Shown here: positions 38,892 through 51,013 of the stretch, in pieces | Layout of the letters: each line of letters starts with the position of its first letter | How positions within the stretch are numbered: the stretch's first letter is position 1 | Assembly: GCF_016906535.1 (NCBI RefSeq) | Contig: NC_057380.1 | Span: 496,001 to 560,000, forward strand | Length of the DNA: 64,000 nt | Source: Rhizoctonia solani | Lineage: Eukaryota; Basidiomycota; Agaricomycetes; Cantharellales; Ceratobasidiaceae | Direction: 5' to 3' | The notes under the pieces: generated by a model | Seen by the model: the letters and a program-made list of their open reading frames with translations, nothing else | Told to the model about the DNA's origin: nothing | Databases searched by the model: none | Position numbers and translations under genes: made by a program

Positions 38892-41800
38892 TTGGATCAA
38901 CCAACTCAAGGCATACGAGCTGGTGGTGCCGTCCTCCGGCCACCCAACTATGACAAGTTAGGCACTGATAGGATTGGCGAAGAACTCAACCCCGACGCGT
39001 GTATATGGAGGCTGTATGCCGAAGAGGCGAAGGATTATGACACTGGGATGGCTCAAGAGCGCAATAAGAACCTGGATACTATGCTCTTATTTGTACGTGA
39101 TCATGGTTGAAACGAGGGCTAATTATTTCATAACAATGATCCAGGCCACACTCTTCTCCGCAATCGTGACTGCATTCATCATCGAATCAACGAATCTCCT
39201 TGAACAGGATTCTTCAGAGATTTCGACGCATCTCCTACTACTTCTCGCCCGGTCGCAGCAGCACACAGAGACAAAGTTTAATGATCCCGCGTCGAATCTT
39301 GCCGAAATCCCTGAGTTTGTGCCGTCAGCCGCCGTCCGATTAATTAACGTGCTTTGGTTTGCTTCTTTGATAATCTCTTTAGGGGCTGCCGTAATGGCCA
39401 TCTTGGCCAAAGAATGGTTAAGCGCATTCATTTCTTATCGCACACAACATTCACATAAATATGCGCTCGAGCGCCAAGCTCGTCTTACATCTCTGGATGC
39501 ATGGAACATGCGCCCTATTATCGATCTTCTTCCGACGGTTCTGAATATCGCACTATTCATATTTTCGCTAGGGTTAATTGTGAGGTTATGGTTGTTGGAT
39601 TTTGTCGTAGCAGGCATCATCACGGTTATCAGCGCCCTTGTGTGCGCGATCTATTGCTACTTCGTACTCGCAGGCGCATTTTACCGAACCTGCCCGTACA
39701 AGTCACAACTATCGCACTACCTTCAAAGAATTATGTCCCAGCATATGCTTCAATACTTCGATACCAGCATTTTATCGACCTTGGATGCACAGAAACGCGT
39801 AGAACCTCGAGAAATAGATTTGCTAACTTGGCTCTTCAGCACTTCCAGTGACCCCGTGCTTCGAGGCTACGTCACCCAGGCGCTTGCTGGCCTCAAATCA
39901 CTTAAGGTGAACCTGAATATATTTCCTAATGGAGATATTGTGGAGCTTCGTGACCAATACGCACAAAATAACAAGATACTCGACGCTCTCTTTAACCTCG
40001 GCGCTCATGCTATAAATCAACTTCAAATGGCGCCAACCAGGGGTCGTAACGAGCTGGCATCATGTGGAGGTTCGAATATTGCCAGACTCGCTGTGGCTAT
40101 GAGTGAGATCTACCCCTATGCGTTGACCTGGCAACGTGTCTCCGAAAATAGTACCGAATCTCAAACCGGTCCCTCACTGGATGCTCGGGGAATCGCCTCA
40201 AAGGAGATTTTGGGGGACGGCATTATTGGGCAAACAGTAAACTGCGGGAGTTTACTTAGCAGCATGAGTAATGTGGGTCATAAATGGCTGGTCTGAGCGG
40301 AAAGAGCTAACGGAATTACGTGTGCAGGCATGCAAAATTACCAACAGCATCTTCAATGCACTGGACTCGATTTGGACCGAAACATCGCCCGCCTTAACCC
40401 CGAGCGCTTATGCATATTTGGTGACCGCGGAACTCAAAATGTTGAGGCAAGCCGCTACGTTCCTAAGCCAAGATAGATACACAGGGCAGAGCAAGCCCTC
40501 AGCTTCGGGCCACAAAACGGTAGAAATGGAGACTCCTATTAACCAGCAAATCACACTGAGTTTGGATAAGGATGAACTTCAGGAGCGTTGTAGTCGTGCT
40601 TTATCCCGAGCAGCTCTGGTCATCAAGTCCAGTTATGAAGATTTGATATCTAAGAGTGGACAAGAGACTCAATCTGCTACCGTTGGACTGCTACTGGAAG
40701 CAAGAAAACTGGTCGAGCATATGAAGCCTAATTCCAACAGCGTATTATGTCGGTTCGGAACGGCCCCTTCCTCACACGTACTAAACGAAGAGATCTCCAT
40801 CACAGTTATAACCGAGAACAAAACCTTACGCTGTGTTAACTGCAAAGTATTAGCACGAAACCTTGAGCTTATGGAAAGTCTGGTAGAGCTGTGTAGGAAT
40901 GACGCCAGCGTAGATAGCCTCCGTCTCGAGACCTTCCGTGTTGAAGCTTTCAATTTGTTACTCACATTTTGGCCGGCATACCTTGAACAATCAAGAATGG
41001 ACGAGGGCATTATCCGCGAACCGTATGCTTGGGAGGCTCTCAAATGGGACGTAGTCCCGTTTCAAGATACCCCATATAATTTACAAAAATCAGCTGAAAT
41101 CATTATTTATCAAACTATAGTACTCACGTATGTGGCTACATTTCTCTGGGAAGGTCCCGAGAACAGTTGGTCATGGGAGCGCCGAGGGGAACTCAAGTTG
41201 TTTCAGCTCACGCTTGGCGTACTTTTCTCAGGATCAAGAAATTTGCCGACAATAACCAAAAAGCTAGGAGAGAGCACTCTGGGTACGAGACCCATCTATC
41301 GCCAGTGGCTACCAACCAACGAGACTCTAGAAAAATGGATACGCACCATCTCTGACTGGTACCTAATTGATTCCCGTCTTCAGTTTGTGATAAATGATGA
41401 CACCTCCAAGAGGTTAAGTTGGTGCATTGCTTGCCTAGTGACAACTACGACATCCCTTACCGGTCCCGCAGTAGATATATTTGCTCAGTCACGATTGGTA
41501 CACTTACCTGTAGAAAGCGACCGTGCGACCCTTGGAGACCCCTGGCGTGGGGTAAACTGGGCTGTGGCATTTGTTCACGCAGCTTCACAAGCCTCTGACA
41601 GTCGTAGCTCACCGGTGATACGAGGCCTACTCGGACAAGTTACCAGTTACATCAAGGAGACTCCTCTAGATCGTAATGCCTACCTGCGCGACTTTACACA
41701 CGGACAAGGCTTTGATATTCTCACGAAGCTTGGAAGGGCTGGATCAGATGATGAGGCCGTTGTGGATATCATAATGGCCGTTATAGAGAAGCTGCATATT

Positions 41801-42786
41801 GCTCGGCTTCAGGTAGATCTGGGAACTATGCCCTTACTCCTTGAAACCATGTGCTATGTATGCGATGCGGGTGATCAATACCGCTCGAATTCGTTTGTTG
41901 GGGATCTCATGTTTCAGCTTGAGGTATTATCCGATGAAGTTATCCAGTCTACTACTGCGGATATTCTCCTCTCTGTCCAGAAGATCTTGAATAATTTAGG
42001 GAGATGGAGAGGGGTGCTTGCACTCCCATCAGCGGAATGGGGCACTCCAATAGGATTACACATCTAATAGAACGGATACTACATCAACAGTTGGGACAGC
42101 TACCTGGAACAAACCCTCATCAGAAAAACCAGACGCCTTTCAATCGTTCCATGGCAAACCTCTCGCGCTACCCCAAGGGCCCGATTAATAAGCTCAATAA
42201 CCCATATAACAACAAATCGCCTTATTATCCACACTATAAGCATTACGATCCACTTGATACAAGTCCTCGCGCTAATATGCTTGGCCTGAAACTGGAAGGC
42301 GATGGTAGCAATTCGTCTCTAAAAATATATGAGCCTACTCCCCGCCAACTGCCAAGTGCTGGAGCTCTTCCGGTTTTCATGAACACCTGGGATCATCTAA
42401 CTGACTCCAAGTCTACCAGTCAGGCGAGTGAGGCCGAGCAGGGCGCTGGCTCTCGATTATCGCCGGATTCATTGTCCCCTTGGAACCGTCCGAGCCACTT
42501 TTTCAAACCACCAAGTATTACCATAACCTCGGTAGATACGGATACGGAGACCGATGGCACTTCAGTCTCCAGTGACTCGCTCATAAGCCCCTCCTTGGCA
42601 CTCTCATATCCTCAACACGACAGAAGTTCGTCTAGACTCGCTGAAATCACCAATGAACAAGCCGATGATATTGTTGGACCGTCATCTGAGAACGTAGCTC
42701 TCGATTGGGTTCACCATACCACAGCTACTGAATCTGTACGTGTGTCATCGTTAGTATCCCTCGAGGAGGCCGGTAATGAAGCGTAG
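38892..42786 (+). CDS. DUF6535 membrane protein, copy A
   Basis: Exons: (start unresolved) 38892-39092, 39145-40272, 40328 to about 42000, then a shifted frame to 42786. The DUF6535 head is typical: EELNPDACIWRLYAEEAKDY, ERNKNLDTMLLFATLFSAIV, TAFIIESTNLLEQDSSEIS. Two membrane hairpins follow (LIISLGAAVMAILAKEWLSA; ALFIFSLGLIVRLWLLDF and the next helix). The remaining ~900 residues are a helical cytosolic part ending in a Ser/Pro/Thr-rich tail (EITNEQADDIVGPSS). No in-frame ATG is seen before 38892, so a short upstream exon is expected. Near 42000 the frame moves by one missing base. The family is expanded in Agaricomycetes and has no known function. Confidence 0.8.
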
Positions 42787-43483
42787 ACAGTGAATGAGTG
42801 AGCCGATCCATGTATAGCACCTCTTGTAGTGCTCAATATTGACATCGTACTATTTGGTAGGCTCCTAAAATAGGTAGACCCAGGTTTCAATGAGTCTATC
42901 AGAGGTTCTGTATTGTGGACGAATGAAATTTGAGGGTTCCTTGCGATTGGGTTGGCCAACCCGTATAATATAGGGAAAAATTGTAATGTTGTATAACAAG
43001 GGTGTATATTATCGGTTTGAAGCACACATTAAACATTTATTTAGGGTCACGAACGTAGGATGACCTATTGACCAATGCCGAACTCCAGATCTTCTCACAG
43101 ACGCTCAAGGTATGTGCAACTTGTTTGAAGGGTAAATCATTTACAGCGTTTACACCAGCAAAACCGAGTCGGCATGCATATGGCAGTCCTTCGGCGTGCA
43201 TTAAAGCAGTAACTCATGAAATAGAGTGCTGGCTTCATCAAGTCTAGTTTCATCGCATTAATAATATAGTGGGTTCGGGGTCGAACCGCGATCGGCGCTT
43301 ATGCGTTGCAGACTAAAGGGATGAAGACAATATTAATCCATTGTCTTAAATTTGTTGCGTTCGCCAGGTTGATGCTAAGTCACACCGGAACAATGATGAT
43401 GATCGCGCAAACCTAAGAACTTCTGTTTAGAGCTCTAATACCAGTGAGGTTGATTCGTCAGTACCGAGGTGAATTCGTATGCA

Positions 43484-43517
43484 ATATGCGTTCTAATTAG
43501 CTAATTAGAACGCATAT
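43484..43517. repeat. Perfect 34-bp palindrome
   Basis: The left half atatgcgttctaattag is followed directly by its exact reverse complement ctaattagaacgcatat. There is no spacer and no mismatch. It sits at the AT-rich edge of the GC-rich block. Confidence 0.95.
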
Positions 43518-43698
43518 CACTTCAAAACACACATAATTATCCTCTGCCCGCTCATCCTCGTCGGCCACGAGACCCAGACCGGTGAGGGTTGGGGAACCCC
43601 CGCGGCTGCGAAGCAGCGAGGGTGGACCGGGGCGCCCGACCGCGAGTCTGGCTCGTGGGTGGGCGGCCCAAACCAGCTCTCGTGACCTACGGGATGGT

Positions 43699-43955
43699 GG
43701 GTAGGATAAAAATGACGCGCAAATGCGTGCCGCGGCACTCGGTTTGTACGAGGCCAGACGGCGGAGGAGGTCGGACGCAAGTCGACACGGCATAAAGCGG
43801 TCCTCACGTGAGTGAGCGGTTTGCCGTGTTCGCATGTAGCTCTTTAAATATGATTTTTTTTAAAAAAAAAAGGTCCCACGTGACTCGTTGCATACTCCGG
43901 CTAAGTCGCTATTCTGCGACTCCGCTGGCTTCGTCGCAAAATGTCCAGTTGATCA
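43699..43955. repeat. Dispersed repeat, copy 1
   Basis: Two blocks (about 43699-43795 and 43911-43955) resemble 48959-49120 in the same order and strand. Shared strings include gcgaggccag / acgaggccag, gaggaggtcg, caagtcgac, aagtcgct and cttcgtc-caaaa-gtccag. An extra ~110 nt separates the blocks here. Confidence 0.6.
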
Positions 43956-44200
43956 TGGATTAGAGTAACTCCAGGCCACTCAGGACTGTGACCGTCAGAT
44001 TTTTGCAAGGCTGACCAAGTTTGTGGCTCAAACTCAATTTGCCTAGTTAATTTTACATTTATTTGGTTGGAATGTGTTCCTTAGAGGAATCTGGCGGACT
44101 AATCTAGTAATTATGAAGGAGCTCTCTATGAGGCTCGATGAGCCATACGCACTATCAGCGCTCTTCAAGTTCGTACGCATACTTTCTAGGCCCTCTCGCC

Positions 44201-44242
44201 GGGGGGGGCGGGGCGGGGCAGGGCGGGGGGAGGGGAGGGGAG
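44201..44242 (+). repeat. G-rich tract with G-quadruplex potential
   Basis: Runs of 4 to 8 G separated by single c, ca or a bases, with at least six G-runs in 42 nt, fit the pattern of a stable intramolecular G-quadruplex. Confidence 0.8.
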
Positions 44243-45153
44243 TTATACAGCACCCACGAGCGCCTCTGAGCTGAAAGACCCTTGATGAGCCACAGGTTTT
44301 TCAATCTTTGCCTCGGCGGAAAGCACTCCCCGAGCGAGGGAAGCGAACTTTCTGGTATCCGACCTAGGCCTCTGGGATCAGGCTATGTGCGTGGGGATTT
44401 AAGGGTTTGGGGCTGCGTTGTGGACATGAAAATCTGACCACTTTTACGTATGAAATGATACAAAAGTTTCAATGTGAGTGGGTTTAACTTAATTAGATAA
44501 ACCCAACTATCCTGGGAGGCAAAGCGATTACTACGATAATCAGTAATGGATCGCAGACAGGTTTTTGGCTAATTTGTATATTCTGGTGTGCAGGTAGCCT
44601 TAAGTAATGGCTCTACGAACAAGATCACCAACAATAAGGCACGCCAACAGGTTCTAGGACGTTCATAACCAAATCAAGTTTAATCCAGGAACTCCTCCCC
44701 CGTGCCATCTGGCGGATACGACCGGATTTCTCATAGTCCCGTTTAAGTCATGTATTGTATTAAAACAAAACCAACTGTCAACTGACCTGCAGACCCGTAC
44801 AATCGATCGACGTATTTCTCCCGACCCAGTTCCCCGCTCATCGCTTGTACATATATGTGATAGTCAAACTAGCTAATTCTGGGCGCCTCCGTACTCTTTC
44901 GAGTGTTTCACTGCCAGCTCACACTGCCTATGAATCCATAACGCGCCCGGTCAGTATTAAATACTCTTTCAACAAAAAGCAAGAACAGATCTTCTCCTGG
45001 GCCTTTTGACTCGGTCGCGACCATTGTTCATCCAAATTCAACCTAGCGATATCAACATACCTATTGAAAGAAAGCATACAGAAATAATGGTTCGTGTCAT
45101 AACATTTAGATCAATCTCTAGGGCTGAGTAAAGACGAACTGTAGCTAGATCAG

Positions 45154-48100
45154 CATTCCAAAGTTCGCACCAAGCTGCCAAAGTCCGCGCCCGATTCAAC
45201 ACGTACTGATCCCATACAAAGCAAAGATGCCTTTACTCAACCATCCAGCTGCGACAGACTAGCGACAGACAGAATTGGAGAAGAGCTCAACCCAGATGCA
45301 TGCATTTGGAGACTATATGCCGAAGAGGCAAAGGAATACGATGGTGAAATGGCCTATGAGAGAAACAAAAATTTGGACACGATGCTCTTATTTGTATGTA
45401 ATCTCATCTCATGGGAGACTAAACGCTAATTAAAATACAAAAATCTAGGCTACCTTGTTCTCAGCAATCGTAACTGCATTTCTCATGGAATCCACGGATC
45501 TTCTAGAACAGGACTCTTCCGAAGTGTCGACTCAGCTCCTGCTGAAGCTTTTGCATTCTCAGCAGCGTATTGAAATGGGAGTATCTGATTCTACCGCGCC
45601 GATTTTCGAGTTGCCCAATTTTGTTCCATCTGCTACTGCCCGGTTGATAAACATACTATGGTTTACGGCTCTAATGATCTCCTTGGGAGCAGCAGTGGTT
45701 GCTATACTGGCCAAAGAATGGCTAAGCGCATTTATGTCATATCGCACACGACAGGCACACGAGTATGCGCTGCAGCGCCAGGCTCGTCTGATATCTCTGG
45801 ATACGTGGAATCTCCTCCCAATCATCGATCTCCTTCCAACATTGTTGAATTTTGCACTTTTTGTGTTCTCCGTCGGGCTAATCGTACGACTGTGGATCCT
45901 GGACTTTGTTGTCGCAGCGGTCATCACAACCGTCAGCACTATCGTAGGAGGGATTTATCTCTTCGTTGTTATTTCGGGTGCGGTGAATCCACCAGAGATT
46001 TGTCCTTACCAGGCCCGTTTATCTTTCTACATTAGAAGGATGCTTTCACAAAGCCTATTCAGGTTCCTTGGAACAAACCGATGCGCTAGTCCGGGATCAC
46101 CAAAATTTGTCAAATCAACGGATCTGAGCCTACTCACTTGGCTTCACAATCATTCCAGCGATCCAACTCTGAAAAGCTACGTTACCCAGGCACTCGCCGG
46201 TCTCAGGTCATTGAACCTCGGGCTACCAAAATTTTGGTCCACGAGGAAGAAACCTGAGGAGCTGCGTATTATTTATCAAAGAAATTCGCAGATCATTGGT
46301 CCCCTATTTGATCTCGGTGCTCAAGCAATAGATCAGCTTCAAATGATGCCTGTTAAAGCTCTCGGTGAGCCCCTGTGTTGCGGGGGTTTAGGCGCGGCAA
46401 GACTTGCCATTGGAATCAGTGAAATATACCCACATGCGTTGACATGGCAGCTATGTCTTCCCGAAGAGGCTTACCAAATTCAAAGAACGCCTCTCATGAC
46501 TAGCTTGCACACTCGAGAGCTTATTCTCCCGGGAGTTTGGACAAATAGCCCAACGATAGCCTCGCAGCACAGCACTCTGAAACAAAACACACGGCGAAAT
46601 TCATGCTATTAGCATAGCAAATGTAAGTGGTAAATAGAAGTTAATCGATAAGAAGAACTTAAATTGTATTTCTAGGCACGAAAAATCACAGAAAATATAT
46701 TCAATGCATTAGACCTAGTTTGGGCCGCAGAATGGCCCGCCTTAACACCCAGCGCCTACGCTTACTTAGTAGCTGCAGAACTCAAGATCGTTAGACATGC
46801 TTTGGCATCTTTAAACTCGTACGAGAACGAAAAAACGCGCGCGAGCCAACATCACAAGACGATAGAAATGGTTCCAACCTGTGTCCAAGCCGGACTTCAA
46901 AACCTGGACGAAAACAGCCTTCAGCTGCGTTGTAGTTCTGTATTGACGCGTACAGCCCTGGTGCTCAAGTCTAGCGTCAGTCACTTGAAGTCCAAAGGGA
47001 GCCAGGAAGTACAGTCGGCAATGATTACCCTAATTCTGGAAGCCACAAAACTTATCGCCCAGGAAAAACCGAGGTCAAGCAACAACACAAGGCGATTTGG
47101 GACTCCCGGATACTCAGATACGTTGAACAAGGAAATCTCAATCACGATTATATCCGAGAGTAACACGATGCATCGCATTGGTTGTAAGCGACGGATACGC
47201 AATTTCGAACTTATGGAAGTCCTGCTAGAGCTCTGTGGAGATGGGAATACTATGGGCGAATTACCTCTTGAAACCTTCCGGGTTGCTGCTTTCAACTTAC
47301 TCCTCAATTACTGGCCCGCGTACCTCCGACAGTGGAGAGTGGATGATATTGAGCACTTTACACAATTTCCGTGGAAGATCCAGGACTGGGAGGAAATTCC
47401 ATTTCAAACTGCACCCTACAGTCCACAAAAACTGTCTGAAATAACAATATACCGATCTATAGTGTTGGCTTCTATCGCTACAAGTCTACACTGGATGTTG
47501 GGTAGATGCGACCTGCTTCAGCTTGTCCTCGAACCGTTAGTCTCCGGCTCTAGTATACTGTCGAAATCGATTAGAAAGTTCAAGAGAAACGCCACTCCAA
47601 GAGCTCTCATTAACTTCTATCGGTGGCTACCTACGAACGAGGCATTAGAACAGTGTTGTATGGCGATAGATCCTACACCAGCGGACTCCATCCTACCAGC
47701 GGACGAGGAAATCCGGTATAAAATATCTTGGTGTATTGCTCGTCTGATAGCAACAACAAGGGCATTTGTCGACGGCACCCGGACTGTGGATATATTTTCT
47801 CTGGCACGATTGAAACATTCACATTCGACAGAGCACAAAGGGGCGCGAGTGGACGGGTCATGGAGATTATATATGCGGCATCGCAAGCGGCCGAGCAAGA
47901 CATTACCGCACCAGTAATAGGAATCCTGCTCGATCAAGTTACCAGTTATATCCCGGAAGTCTCTTCGGATTGTCATTTCTGCCTGTCCAGTTTCACAGGA
48001 GGCCGGGGATTTTATATATTTCAAAAGTAGGATTGGCCGAACCAGGTCGTGCAACTGCAATAGCTACTGTGCGAGTGGTTATGTCGCAACTACGAGCTAC

Positions 48101-48349
48101 TGGATTTCACGTAGACAAAAAGCCATTCCTCCACTTTTTGACGCTCTGTGCCTCGTATGCGATTCACTAAAGACTTGGGTACCTGAGTCTTTTATCCAGG
48201 ACGTTATCTTTCAACTGCAACAATTTCCCGATGGTATAAGCCAGTTCGTTACCCCGAACACGATAATACCAATCCAGAAGGTCTTATGTAAATTGAAGGA
48301 TTCAGCAGAACACTGGAACAGCTGGGGGAAGGGGGGGATAAGAGTATAA
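45154..48349 (+). pseudogene. DUF6535 membrane protein, copy B (degraded)
   Basis: Exons: about 45154-45393, 45449 to about 46620, and 46676-48349. It is a full-length paralogue of copy A: EELNPDACIWRLYAEEAKEY, ERNKNLDTMLLFATLFSAIV, VVAILAKEWLSAF, SSDPTLKSYVTQALAGLRSL, ITENIFNALDLVWAAEWPAL. The frame must change before the second intron (about 46595), near 47860 (WR / VMEIIYAASQ), near 48015 (GRGF / KVGLAEPG) and near 48165, after which VPESFIQDVIFQLQQFPDG continues. At least four breaks make it a probable pseudogene. The start exon is unresolved, as in copy A; both genes share aatggttcgtg about 60 nt (copy A) and 70 nt (copy B) before the first exon given here. Confidence 0.75.
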
Positions 48350-49768
48350 ACGAAATTACCTCTCTACAGGCTCAGGTTTGGCAATGCGAGGATAAGATTT
48401 TCCAAGGCTCCTCCCACAGCGTTGAAGAATTGCCACAGAAAACCACTCTTTCTATACCATTATTGGTAGAACCCCTCTCCAATACGGTTGGCTCGAAGCC
48501 AGGTGACGAAGCCTTGAAACTAGCTTTGATCCCGCGTGATCCCGTCGCGTCCAACCCAGTAATCCAGCACCGAGCTTTATCAATACGTCGGACACTACTC
48601 TGGTACCAGATGAGTCATCGAAAGATAACGAGTGCAAGGGATACCCAATAGTGCCGGAGGATCAGGCTTACTCGCCCTCTGCCTGCCGAGCTATTGGCTT
48701 TGCTAAAACCTGGTGACGAAAGTAGTGACGAAGACATGAACAGTGGGGTATGTCGTTTGATCGCGAATCTTGCACAAGACTGTATACTAAGTACACCATT
48801 TGGTAGCTTGATAGAATAAAGCAGGTTAGTCTGACGGATTGATCACTTTGGATGGTTTCAAATGTAGTATAACGGAATATAGGAAGCCATGATAATTTTG
48901 TGCGGGAGACATCTGTTTTTGGCTTGGATAAAAAATGCAGATATTTGATGGACTGGTGGGGGGGGGGGATAAAAGCGACACACAAAGGCGTGCGGCGGCA
49001 CGCGGTGTGTGCGAGGCCAGCGGTTGAGGAGGTCGAGCTCAAGTCGACGACAGCGTAAGTCATGCTCTGGTCAAGTCGCTGCTTTGGATCTGCGTAAGCT
49101 TCGTCACAAAACGTCCAGCCAATACACCATAATACGGGATTTACTTATTGTAGAAGCTAATCAACGGCACATCTGATGATAACTGCGTGGCCAGCCAGAG
49201 TTGGATGTGAAACGGCACCTATGGTAGTTAGAAACTCAAGATGAAATAACAGAACTTGCCAAATTCACCAGGTTGCATCGAACCGACAATGGCTATCCTG
49301 GCCCGAGGACCTTCTTCTGGCCTGCTGAGTGCCAGTGCGGGACCTTGTTTGATTCATACGTAATTGGGATGTATAGCCATCAACCTGCAGGCTTCCTCTA
49401 CTAACATCCTCAGCACCCCAGGTGGGACATTTTTACTCTTGAGGAACACCAGCAAAGATTCGGTGTACGTAATATCAATGCTCTTACTGTTTGTGGCAAG
49501 GTCGGTTAACGTTAGGGAATGAAGGACCAACGGGAGTAACGAGACGAGCCCAAGGTTTCCGGTATACGATAAGGTGTATATAGTCAAGGTACAACAGCAG
49601 AGTACAGTCTGAACAAACGAGGCACAAGCATCCGGACCGGGAGAATCAGGTAGCGTCACCAAGGCAGGAGTCGGAGAATGAGGAATGGATTACCGAGACG
49701 CTGCGTAAGCGTCCCCCGCAAGAGTAAACAACAACCACTCGGGGCAAATCCCAACCTGCTCAGCTCGA
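48350..49768. other. Spacer with the second repeat copy
   Basis: Continues with a degenerate tail of copy B (to about 48650), then a run of about 13 G near 48957 and repeat copy 2. A minus-strand open frame at 49354-49662 has a hydrophobic segment but no family I recognise. Confidence 0.4.
48959..49120. repeat. Dispersed repeat, copy 2
   Basis: Counterpart of 43699-43955, lying downstream of DUF6535 copy B as the other lies downstream of copy A. It is headed by the G-run and lacks the ~110-nt insertion. Confidence 0.6.
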
Positions 49769-51013
49769 TCATCCCAAGAAATCCTCAGCTCTCGGTCGCT
49801 TCCTACTTCCTCCCTCTGCAGCTTCTCCTGCCATCGACAGTTTTACTCCCTCGTTTTGGACATACTTGTTATCATATGCGCGAGATTCCTCCTAATCAAA
49901 TAAACCAAATTAATACGAATGCAATCTAAGAATCGTAAAACGTACGGGGCTCTGGTTCGCGTCGTTGTATACCAGTGCCGTTCCTTGCTTCATTGGTGGA
50001 TTTGTGTAGTTGGAATTTGCAGCCGACGGTTTGTTTTCTTCTGCCGGTGGCTTGACATCTGGAGTGGAAGGTTTGATATCGACAGGAGGTGCTGATGGAG
50101 GTGCTGCAGAGATTGGCGGAGTTGGAGAAAAGGCTCCTGGAGGCGGAGGCGAAATTCCTAGTGGCACGCCTACGCCTGGAGGCAGAGGCGGCGCGCCCGC
50201 GACTCCGGGTGGAGGTGGTCCAGGAGGGAACCCAGGCGGCGGGGGACCACCCAACCGTATTGGCGCACCTCCAGGTACAAAAGGGGGTGGTACCGGCCCT
50301 CCAAACACCATTGGCGCACCAAAGACGCCGGTGCGCTGGGCCCAACATCGTTTCCTGCCATAAGCGCCTTGTGAGCTGCGAGTTGAGCTGCGAGTTCCGC
50401 GTCGGTAGGTTGCGATAGTCCATTTTAGGTCGTTTCTGGGGGGCTGGGAGATTGTGCCTGATGCGAGACCGAGCTCCTCTTCTTTTCGGCGTTTGTAGGC
50501 TGCCATGTCAGGGGCAGGAATTCCTTCCATCCCGAAGATTTCCACCTAAGAGGGTGGTGGGTTAATCCATGTTACACGGTATATATATCGAATGTTAATT
50601 GAAACGTACCTCATATCCATCTCGTCCAGGCAGCGCATTTTCAATCCTATATCCCAAGCATCAATACCAAAACTAAGCTTTGCTAGCCAGCGTATACGAA
50701 CTTTTCAGGATCCAATTTATGTACTTGTTGAATATGAACCGCTAGACCACCTGCGGTGTTCAGTCGTCTCGGACAATGACCACATTTGAAGTGTTTAGCT
50801 TTTTGATGCTGCATCAATACTATCTCATTCTCGTTAGCTTCTGCTTCGTTTCACGACACGAGATCACATACCTTTCTCGTCCTCAAACTCTCGTTCGCAG
50901 TACCAGCACCATGGTCGCAGAACCTTCAATACAAGTCAATACAAGCCGAAGGGGAAAATGACAAGACGCACAAACTTGTTCTTTTTCTTACTCTTGTTCT
51001 TGTTTTTGCCCAT
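49769..51013 (-). CDS. BuGZ/ZNF207-type C2H2 zinc finger protein
   Basis: Exons (complement): 50972-51013, 50872-50923, 50702-50819, 50610-50646, 49946-50545, 49769-49891; 323 aa as read. BuGZ proteins bind microtubules and Bub3 at the kinetochore and also act in splicing. The N-terminus holds both zinc fingers: [20 protein letters not shown], then [20 protein letters not shown], followed by [20 protein letters not shown], which is diagnostic. The middle is Pro/Gly-rich low complexity and the end is [11 protein letters not shown]. Within 50328-50443 the family sequence (QKRPKMD, then [20 protein letters not shown]) lies in the other two frames. Three missing bases, each in a C/G run, restore it and net to zero frame change. 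Confidence 0.9.

Larger units (their letters stand above)
42787..45153. other. Spacer with palindrome, repeat copy and G-rich tract
   Basis: No supported gene. It contains a perfect 34-bp palindrome (43484-43517), a GC-rich block (43550-43800), a dispersed repeat copy (43699-43955), a T8/A10 tract near 43855 and a G-rich tract at 44201-44242, each listed separately. Confidence 0.5.

Noticed and set aside
43261..43320. tRNA-like B box (ggttcgacccc on the minus strand)
   Set aside because: The T stem pairs for only three bases and no matching acceptor 5' strand or cloverleaf could be drawn.
43550..43800. GC-rich block resembling rDNA in composition
   Set aside because: No rRNA core motif is recognisable; it behaves as part of a dispersed repeat seen again near 49 kb.
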